In this document: positions 57,970-64,000 of the stretch, piece by piece
How positions within the stretch are numbered: the first letter of the stretch is position 1
How the letters are laid out: every line of letters starts with the position of its first letter
NCBI GenBank assembly: GCA_937900135.1
Contig: CALCDJ010000056.1
Span: 62,001 to 126,000 of the forward strand
Direction: 5' to 3'
DNA length: 64,000 bases
Source of the DNA: an uncultured Blautia sp.
Lineage (GTDB): Bacteria; Bacillota; Clostridia; Lachnospirales; Lachnospiraceae
Made by a program: the position numbers and the translations under genes
Notes under the pieces: model-generated
Database searches by the model: none
Told to the model about the DNA's origin: nothing
The model's input: only the letters and a program-made list of their open reading frames with translations

Positions 57970-59769
57970 TTATCCTTCCCCAAATTCCAACTGTTTTTCC
58001 AGATATCGGCCAACGATTTTGGAAAAATTAGAAATATTCCGAATATAGGCAAAATCTTTTCCAAAAATCTTTTTCTCTGTGGCCAGATCCTTTTCTTCCC
58101 CTGCAAAAACACCCAACACGCTGACGCCCAGATTCCGAAGACGACGTACCTCTGTCGCTGTGTCAGAAATTGCATAAGCCCCATGATACGGCTTGGGATT
58201 ACGGGTATTGGGACGATTCACGATCACGTCATAGGGCCTGCCATCACTTAATACAATCAGGATTTTTTTCTCTTCTTCTCTCTGAAGGAGTCCGTATCCT
58301 GCCGTTTTGATGGCCAGTCCGTCCCGATTATTGGAGGATGTTACATAGTTAAATATGTTTTCATTTGCCTCTTTTTTGTCTTCATATTCCCGGAACCGAT
58401 GAAGAATGGTGTAATCCCAGAAAGTACAAAAGCTGAGAACTCTATGGGGAATCCCCACATTGGACAACGCCTCGCTGATAATGTATGCCTGAAGGGCTAC
58501 CTCGCCCTGGCGGCTCATCTGCGAACCGCTGGCATCAATGAGGACATCCACTACAAAATCCCAGGAATTTCCACGAAGCTCCCGCTTAAAAATATTGGCT
58601 TCCTGACTTCTGCCAACTCTCCAGATACGGGAGGGCACAATCCTGCCCCGATCTGAAAGCACTTCCTGCGCCTCGCTTCGAAGTACCAGCGATTTTTTTA
58701 ATACCTGGGTAAGAGAAGCAATATTTTGCTTCACAATTCTATGCTTATCATGATAAAGCCAGAGATTTTTATTTTTCAGACGCTTGGCATATTCATACTG
58801 ATAGTTTCTCTTGACCGGATTCTTTAAAATCCCCTCTGTAAAATAAAGACTGCAGTCACTGTGGATTCCCTTACACATCAGGTCATTGATGCGTTTTTCT
58901 TCCATGGGACTTAAATAAGTCTTTCCATAATTCAGTTCCACATACGTATGTGCCTTTTCCAATACTTCCGGAGGCAGCACCGTAATCTTATTATGGCGCA
59001 CCATGCGTTTCTGCTCCATCTCCTCTGTCACCGCTGTATTTTCCAGGTCTGTCATGCGGTTTCCCAGCTGATTCACATAATTTTCCATGGCTTCCTCATA
59101 CATTTCCTCGGAAAGAAAATCCTCCCACCCGTAAGATGTTAATTCTTCCATGGTAACGGAAAGTACCTGGTTCAGATCTCCATGTTGTTTTTCAAACAGA
59201 GGATCTATCATGGTATTATAAAGCTGGTCTATGATACAGATGAGTTCCATGGTATCCTTTGCCTCCCTGGCAGCATAAACCATTTCCCGGTATTCCCCGA
59301 TCCTCTTCTCTGTCACATGCGTTTCTCCCTGCAGCCGGTCCCTGAGTATGGCCACCTTCAGCCTTCCGGTCAGATCCTCTAAGGAAGGCAATTCTTCAAA
59401 TTCCTGCTCCAGAATATCTTCAAACGCCTGCCGCTGCATTTCTTCCACACCAGGCCGTTCTTTTATCAGCCTTTTTCCAATTGCTTCCTCGATACAGAGC
59501 TGGGTGAGAATCATCAGCTCCTGTTCCTCTGCCTGAAGAAATATTTTCTTGATCAGATAAAGACTCATCGCTTCTTTATCAAAAAAGCGGGCAAAGGCGC
59601 CCTGTTTGATTCCATCATAAAGGGCAATTGCCTTAGACCTTAAAAACAGCGAGGCATCTGGCTTACATTCCAGAGAATAATCTCCACTGACTGTCCACAG
59701 AAGATTTCGGATCCGGTTTTCCAGTTCCATCTGAAATTCATCCAATTCCACAGGATCTGCTCTATTCAT
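57970..59769 (-). CDS. VWA domain protein paired with a MoxR ATPase
   Basis: A 599-aa cytoplasmic protein (ATG 59767-59769 chosen, 9 bases after AAGGA; another ATG two codons upstream is possible). The first 380 residues are helical and acidic with no known domain. The C-terminal VWA domain holds the MIDAS 'VDVLIDASGSQMSRQGEVALQAYIISEAL' near residue 412, then 'ILIVLSDGRPYDV'. Its start overlaps the MoxR stop by 8 bases. MoxR-VWA pairs remodel or insert metal into partner proteins (NorQ/D, CobS/T, magnesium chelatase); the target here is unknown. Confidence 0.85.
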   Translation of the reverse strand: MNRADPVELDEFQMELENRIRNLLWTVSGDYSLECKPDASLFLRSKAIALYDGIKQGAFARFFDKEAMSLYLIKKIFLQAEEQELMILTQLCIEEAIGKRLIKERPGVEEMQRQAFEDILEQEFEELPSLEDLTGRLKVAILRDRLQGETHVTEKRIGEYREMVYAAREAKDTMELICIIDQLYNTMIDPLFEKQHGDLNQVLSVTMEELTSYGWEDFLSEEMYEEAMENYVNQLGNRMTDLENTAVTEEMEQKRMVRHNKITVLPPEVLEKAHTYVELNYGKTYLSPMEEKRINDLMCKGIHSDCSLYFTEGILKNPVKRNYQYEYAKRLKNKNLWLYHDKHRIVKQNIASLTQVLKKSLVLRSEAQEVLSDRGRIVPSRIWRVGRSQEANIFKRELRGNSWDFVVDVLIDASGSQMSRQGEVALQAYIISEALSNVGIPHRVLSFCTFWDYTILHRFREYEDKKEANENIFNYVTSSNNRDGLAIKTAGYGLLQREEEKKILIVLSDGRPYDVIVNRPNTRNPKPYHGAYAISDTATEVRRLRNLGVSVLGVFAGEEKDLATEKKIFGKDFAYIRNISNFSKIVGRYLEKQLEFGEG

Positions 59770-60679
59770 AAACATCCGTCCTTGTCCAGCTTTCCGGAAT
59801 CCTGGTAGCTACCACGTCCTCCACAATCTCTTTTTCAAATATATCAAAGGTTTTATTGATTACACCCATACGCACGGCCAGAGAAGGAGCCAATCCGGTA
59901 TCCACAATTTTCATAGCTGCCAAAAGCCCACGAAGATCCAGAGATTTTGTGGAAATTTCTCCATTCATAGCTTTTTTCTGAAGATCCAGAAACACTCCGG
60001 AAAACTGTTTCACAGCTTCTTTTCTGGCATTTGGAACCCACTTGCCAAAAATAAAGGCAAGACTTTCCTCGGTCTGGGGCGGCATTTCAATCACCAGAAA
60101 TCTGGACACAAGTGCTTCATTGAGTTCTCTTGTCCCTGCATATCCGTAATTCATTGTCCCAATAAAGCGGGCTGCCGGATGGAGGTCAATTTTATCATAC
60201 CCTGGCACATCAATAGACCGGCGATAATCTAATGTGGCATGAAGCACAGAAACCGCATCGTTTTTTGCCATATTGATCTCGTCCAGAATCCCAAATCCTC
60301 CATGTTCTGCACACTGGTAAATACTTCCTTTCCGAAGCTGAACCTGATTATCCACAAAAGTATCTGTTCCAATCAGATCAGCGCTGTTGGTATTTACATG
60401 GAAGGAAACATTGTATGCCGGCCGATGGAACAGATAGGCCAGATTCTCTGCCAGAATATTTTTTCCCGTGGCCTTTGGTCCGGTAAGAAGGAGATTTTCT
60501 CCCTGAAGAATTCCTGCTATGGCCATTTCCAGAATTTCCTTTCCATAAAAAGGAATGGATGGTTTCACCAGGCGGGAGGCAGCCTCTTCCGCCACAGGGT
60601 AGGTCTTACGAAATTCTTCCACCTGTTTGATTAGAACAGGAGAAACCCCCTGTTCTTCTAAAAACTGTAATTCACTCAT
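59762..60679 (-). CDS. MoxR-type AAA+ ATPase with an unusual Walker A
   Basis: A 305-aa AAA+ ATPase. Walker A reads 'LLTGPKATGKNILAENLA' (67-74 GPKATGKN), so the usual Ser/Thr after Lys is Asn. Walker B is 'GGFGILDEINMAKNDAVSVLHATLD', sensor I 'RFIGTMNYGYAGTRELNEALVSRF' and a sensor-2 part 'LDLRGLLAAMKI' follows. The ATG at 60677-60679 is preceded by AAGGAGAAT. It is followed by the VWA gene with an 8-base overlap. I see nothing that identifies the client. Confidence 0.87.
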   Translation of the reverse strand: MSELQFLEEQGVSPVLIKQVEEFRKTYPVAEEAASRLVKPSIPFYGKEILEMAIAGILQGENLLLTGPKATGKNILAENLAYLFHRPAYNVSFHVNTNSADLIGTDTFVDNQVQLRKGSIYQCAEHGGFGILDEINMAKNDAVSVLHATLDYRRSIDVPGYDKIDLHPAARFIGTMNYGYAGTRELNEALVSRFLVIEMPPQTEESLAFIFGKWVPNARKEAVKQFSGVFLDLQKKAMNGEISTKSLDLRGLLAAMKIVDTGLAPSLAVRMGVINKTFDIFEKEIVEDVVATRIPESWTRTDVYE

Positions 60680-60696
60680 AATTCTCCTTTTTTTGT

Positions 60697-60725
60697 AAAA
60701 GAGGCTGCAGTTCACAGCCTCTTTT
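60697..60725. terminator. Hairpin between glnN and the MoxR gene
   Basis: AAAAGAGGCTG (60697-60707) and CAGCCTCTTTT (60715-60725) form a perfect 11-bp stem 38 bases after the glnN stop. On the minus strand it ends in U4; it is the only separator before the moxR gene, so some readthrough is likely. Confidence 0.6.
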
Positions 60726-60763
60726 CTCATTTCCATATTATATTTTTATTTCTAAAAGAAATT

Positions 60764-62878
60764 TTATACTTCAAAAATCAGATCACCATAGGATGGCATC
60801 GGCCACATTTCCTTGTCCACAATCATTTCCAGTTCATCCACCGGACGACGAAGGTCTTCCATAGCCTGAACCACACGGTCACGGAAGAAACGGGCACGAT
60901 CATGACCCTCTGGAACAGAATTTACTTCCTGAACCAGTTTCTTTAAGGTAGTCATAGCCACATTGGTTTCTTTCAGAAGCTCTGTGGTCTTTTCCAGAAG
61001 TTCCATCTGTACACTGACGTCAAGCGCCCCCACGGCCCGGATGGAATTGATGGAATCTGCCAGAACAGTGGTATATTTAATTACAGCTGGAATGATCTGT
61101 TTGGTGGCGATATCAATCATGGTTTTTGCTTCAATGTTGATTGCTTTGGAATAAATCTCATACTGAATCTCTGCGCGGGATTCCAGCTCTGTTCTGGTAA
61201 ATACCCCAAAGGATTCAAACAAATGTACCGCCTTTTCTGTGGTAAGAGCAGGAATTGCATCCACCATGGAGGGAAGATTGGGAAGGCCTCTTTTTTCTGC
61301 CTCTTCTGCCCACTCCGGTGCGTATCCGTTTCCGCTGAATACAATCCGCTGATGTTCAATGGCATATTCCTTAATCAGATCATGAACGGCAAGTTCAAAG
61401 TCCGGAGCTGCTTCCAAACGATCTGATGCCTCACGGAAAGCTTCTGCCGCAATGGTATTAAGCACCACATTACATTCTGAAATAGAATCTCTGGAACCAA
61501 CCATACGGAATTCAAATTTGTTTCCGGTGAACGCAAAAGGAGAAGTACGGTTCCGGTCTGTGGCATCCTTAAGGAAATCAGGAAGAGTGCGTACTCCTGT
61601 CTCCAGCTTTTTCCCTTTGATACTGTGAGTTGCCATACCGGTACTAATTAACTGATTCAGTACATCTTCCAGCTGTTCCCCCAGGAACACTGAAATTACA
61701 GCCGGCGGGGCTTCATTTCCACCAAGACGATGATCGTTTCCCACATCTGCTGCAGATTCCCGCAGAAGATCTGCATGGGTATCCACTGCCTTTAAGATAC
61801 AGGTGAGAATCAAAAGAAACTGAATATTTTCATGGGGGGTCTTTCCCGGCTCCAAAAGATTAATGCCATCGTCTGTGGTCAGAGACCAGTTGTTATGCTT
61901 TCCGGAACCATTGACTCCCACAAAGGGTTTTTCGTGGAGAAGACAACGCATATTATGTCGGCTGGCCACTTTTTTGAGAATCCGCATCATCATCTGGTTA
62001 TGGTCTGCTGCAATATTCGCCGGCGCATAAATCGGCGCAAGCTCATGCTGCGCAGGCGCTGCCTCATTGTGCTGTGTTTTTGCAGAAATCCCCAGCTTCC
62101 AGCATTCTTCATTTACTTCCTTCATATAAGCGGAAATTCTCTGACGAATGGTTCCCAGATAGTGGTCATCCATCTCCTGTCCTTTGGGAGGCATTGCTCC
62201 AAAAAGAGTTCTCCCCGTATAGGTCAGGTCTTTACGCTGCAGCCATTTTTCTTTGTCAATAAGGAAATACTCCTGCTCCGCTCCCACAGAAGGGGTCACC
62301 TTCTTGGAGGTGGTGTTTCCAAAGAGGCGGATCAGACGAAGGGCTTCTTTATTGATCGCCTGCATGGAACGGAGAAGCGGTGTTTTCTGATCCAGCGCCT
62401 CTCCTGTGTAGGAACAGAAAGCGGTTGGGATACAAAGGGTTCCTCCTGCCGCATCATGACGCACAAAAGCCGGCGAGGTACAATCCCATGTGGTGTATCC
62501 TCTGGCTTCAAAAGTAGCTCTCAGTCCTCCGGAGGGAAAAGAGGAAGCATCCGGTTCTCCCTTGATCAGTTCTTTTCCGGAAAAGCTCATCAACACCTTA
62601 CCATTTTCCATTGGAGCTGTAATAAATGCATCGTGTTTTTCTGCAGTCACGCCGGTGAGAGGCTGAAACCAGTGGCTGTAATGGGTGGCTCCTTTTTCGA
62701 TGGCCCATTCCTTCATTTCATGGGCAACCACATCTGCAATTTCCAGTGAAAGTTCCTTGCCTTCCTGAATGGTTTTCTTCAAATCCTTATAGATTTTTTT
62801 CGGAAGACGTGCCTGCATGACAGAGTCATTGAACACATCGCAGCCAAAGGTTTCTACCACATCAATATATTCTCCCAT
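60764..62878 (-). CDS. glnN: Type III glutamine synthetase
   Basis: A 704-aa GSIII, close to the family length of 700-730. It makes glutamine from glutamate, ammonia and ATP. Motifs are 'TAFCSYTGEALDQKTPLLRSMQA', 'TPSVGAEQEYFLIDKEKW', 'AKTQHNEAAPAQHELAPIYAPANIAADHNQMMMRILKKVASRHNMRCLLHEKPFVGVNGSGKHNNWSL' and the C-terminal adenylyl-type region without the Tyr site of GSI. GSIII is common in Bacteroidetes, cyanobacteria and some Firmicutes. The ATG is 7 bases after AAGGAG and 26 bases after the lipid kinase stop. Confidence 0.95.
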   Translation of the reverse strand: MGEYIDVVETFGCDVFNDSVMQARLPKKIYKDLKKTIQEGKELSLEIADVVAHEMKEWAIEKGATHYSHWFQPLTGVTAEKHDAFITAPMENGKVLMSFSGKELIKGEPDASSFPSGGLRATFEARGYTTWDCTSPAFVRHDAAGGTLCIPTAFCSYTGEALDQKTPLLRSMQAINKEALRLIRLFGNTTSKKVTPSVGAEQEYFLIDKEKWLQRKDLTYTGRTLFGAMPPKGQEMDDHYLGTIRQRISAYMKEVNEECWKLGISAKTQHNEAAPAQHELAPIYAPANIAADHNQMMMRILKKVASRHNMRCLLHEKPFVGVNGSGKHNNWSLTTDDGINLLEPGKTPHENIQFLLILTCILKAVDTHADLLRESAADVGNDHRLGGNEAPPAVISVFLGEQLEDVLNQLISTGMATHSIKGKKLETGVRTLPDFLKDATDRNRTSPFAFTGNKFEFRMVGSRDSISECNVVLNTIAAEAFREASDRLEAAPDFELAVHDLIKEYAIEHQRIVFSGNGYAPEWAEEAEKRGLPNLPSMVDAIPALTTEKAVHLFESFGVFTRTELESRAEIQYEIYSKAINIEAKTMIDIATKQIIPAVIKYTTVLADSINSIRAVGALDVSVQMELLEKTTELLKETNVAMTTLKKLVQEVNSVPEGHDRARFFRDRVVQAMEDLRRPVDELEMIVDKEMWPMPSYGDLIFEV

Positions 62879-62904
62879 TGTCGTTCTCCTTTATTGTTGG
62901 TATT

Positions 62905-63813
62905 TTATTTTTTCGTGGGTTTACTGCTCGTCAAATATAAATTCAGCGCACCGTGGTGATTTTCAATCTCTACTTCTTTTGTATCTCCTCCATATTCTCC
63001 ATCCAGGGTCCATGGAACTTCTTCTTCTGATTCAATGAACAGTTTTTTGCTCTTAAAGGAATAGATCAGGTCTGTATTATCCTCTGCGATGAGAATCGAA
63101 GCCAGAATTTCCTGCAGTTCCAACGGATTCTTCGGTCTGGTGATCATGGTCACCTCGAAAAGCCCATCATTCATATCCACGTTTTTTCCGGTTAGATTCT
63201 TGAATCCTCCCACAGACCGTGAATTTGTCACCATTCCAAAGATAAAATCATCCTCAAAGCTCATCTCTTCCGTTTCCACTTTCATATGGTAGGATTTGAT
63301 ATCAAAAAGCCGCTTCACTCCTTCCAGCACATAGGCCACATGCCCCAGAATATTTTTCAGATCCTGATCGGTCATATACGCCACATCTGTAAACAATCCA
63401 AAGGCTGCAATATAAGCAAAGGTCTGCTGGTTAAACCGGCCAATGTCGCACTGGTACAGCGTTTCTTCCATAATCATGGAAGCTGCATCCACCATATTCT
63501 TGGGCATAAACAGACTGTTTGCGAAATCATTGGTACTTCCCGCAGGAATATATCCAAGGGGAACTGAACTCTTGGATTCCATAATTCCCATAACTACTTC
63601 ATCCAGCGTACCATCTCCACCGCTGCAAACAATCAGATCCACCTGATTGGAATACTCCTTTGCCTGCTCATAAGCATCTTTTGCGCACTGGGTGGCATGA
63701 ATCACAACCTCATAGCCGCCTTTGTTAAAGATATCCACAACATCCAGCAGGTGCGTTTTGATTTTTCCCTTTCCTGCCTTGGGGTTAAATATAAACAACA
63801 ATCTTTTTTTCAA
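62905..63813 (-). CDS. YegS/BmrU-type lipid kinase (diacylglycerol kinase family), TTG start
   Basis: A 302-aa soluble kinase beginning 'MKKRLLFIFNPKAGKGKIKTHLLDVVDIFNKGGYEVVIHATQ'. The nucleotide motif 'VDLIVCSGGDGTLDEVVMGIME' and 'PLGYIPAGSTNDFANSL' are the catalytic domain. The C-terminal 'VPWTLDGEYGGDTKEVEIENHHGALNLYL' is the usual lid. It phosphorylates diacylglycerol or a related lipid. The start is TTG (63811-63813), 7 bases after GAGGA; no closer ATG fits. Confidence 0.9.
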   Translation of the reverse strand: MKKRLLFIFNPKAGKGKIKTHLLDVVDIFNKGGYEVVIHATQCAKDAYEQAKEYSNQVDLIVCSGGDGTLDEVVMGIMESKSSVPLGYIPAGSTNDFANSLFMPKNMVDAASMIMEETLYQCDIGRFNQQTFAYIAAFGLFTDVAYMTDQDLKNILGHVAYVLEGVKRLFDIKSYHMKVETEEMSFEDDFIFGMVTNSRSVGGFKNLTGKNVDMNDGLFEVTMITRPKNPLELQEILASILIAEDNTDLIYSFKSKKLFIESEEEVPWTLDGEYGGDTKEVEIENHHGALNLYLTSSKPTKK

Positions 63814-63895
63814 AACAATTCCTCGATTCTTCCTTGATATTCCTACATATAGATATCACATCCATAAGTATCCCTGTAGATTCTTCATACGTATT

Positions 63896-63924
63896 AATAT
63901 AAAAAAAACCTCAGTAAAAGTCAA
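63896..63924 (-). promoter_or_regulatory. Promoter of the lipid kinase (and probably glnN)
   Basis: On the minus strand TTGACT (63919-63924), 17-bp spacer, TATATT (63896-63901), 26 bases downstream of the group II intron end. Confidence 0.65.
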
Positions 63925-63950
63925 TCGTTAGTTTTCTTTCTATTTCATCG

Positions 63951-64000
63951 ATCGAGTAGGAGGCGGTGACTAACCGCCGTCCTCTCACACCACCTAGCAT
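63951..64000 (-). mobile_element. 3' end of a group II intron (domains V-VI), cut by the window edge
   Basis: The minus strand of 63951-64000 reads GGTGGTGTGAGAGGAC, then a hairpin GGCGGT-TAGTC-ACCGCC and TCCTACTCGAT. This is the domain V-VI ending typical of bacterial group II introns with a reverse transcriptase, with the branch A seven bases from the 3' end. The intron body and any RT gene would be beyond base 64000. The 3' splice point would be at 63951/63950. Confidence 0.72.

Noticed and set aside
61832..62749. A 305-codon open frame on the plus strand
   Set aside because: It is antisense to glnN, which is a full and well-conserved gene; no start signal is present.
1..64000. CRISPR arrays, tRNA and rRNA genes
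   Set aside because: Read on both strands; no spaced direct repeats of CRISPR type, no cloverleaf with TTCGA loop, no rRNA motifs were seen.

Overview
The window looks like a chromosomal segment of a low-to-medium GC, spore-forming anaerobe of the Firmicutes, most likely family Lachnospiraceae. The pointers are an uninterrupted sporulation sigma factor SigK, a type III glutamine synthetase, a class hrcA-grpE-dnaK-dnaJ cluster with CIRCE, the ireB-ruvX-DUF1292 block, a His-less HPr paralogue and a large two-gene DUF5716/DUF5717-type operon. Most genes are on the minus strand and are described in transcription order, from high to low coordinates. No tRNA, rRNA, CRISPR array or complete insertion sequence was seen. 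The only mobile DNA is what appears to be the 3' end of a group II intron at the right edge (63951-64000).

Layout from left to right. 1-4914: an uncharacterised operon (1179-aa protein, actin/Hsp70-fold protein, then a cut gene). 5072-10869: an oligopeptide ABC transporter, oppB-C-D-F-A; its binding protein appears circularly permuted. 11257-16671: a ribose-type ABC operon (rbsB, DUF2291 lipoprotein, rbsA, rbsC, rbsK). 17022-18003: an orphan ParA-type ATPase with a 67-aa partner. 18097-23935: a cobalamin-riboswitch operon encoding an exported cobaltochelatase, a two-repeat beta-rich protein and BtuFCD-like uptake. 24082-26321 (+): a MerR regulator and a MATE efflux pump, with a 19-bp-spaced promoter between them. 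26284-32133: rnj, ylbF, a short YceG-like gene, trmR, trhP, sigK and mntP, joining RNA decay, tRNA wobble methoxylation and sporulation. 32406-33374: ireB-ruvX-DUF1292. 33520-40227: mtaB, an HPr-like gene (+), and a PAP2-prmA-rsmE-cysteine desulfurase-thiI run rich in RNA and ribosome modification.

40377-45292: the CIRCE-controlled chaperone operon hrcA-grpE-dnaK-dnaJ. 45543-49047 (+): an ECF sigma factor, its membrane anti-sigma-like partner, and uvrB. 49067-52894: ftsE-ftsX-S41 protease, then a DegV protein. 53275-55420: a PucR/CdaR-type regulator and a YitT membrane protein. 55499-57768: an OPT transporter translationally coupled to a PqqD-like protein. 57970-60679: a MoxR AAA+ ATPase with a VWA protein. 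60764-63813: glnN and a YegS/BmrU-type lipid kinase.

Most genes are housekeeping. The points that stand out are the permuted OppA, the DUF5716/5717 operon, the ParA/small-protein pair, the exported CbiK operon under B12 control, the OPT-PqqD pair, the YceG protein without a catalytic domain, and the group II intron end. All functional assignments come from reading the translated sequences and motifs; no database search was run.
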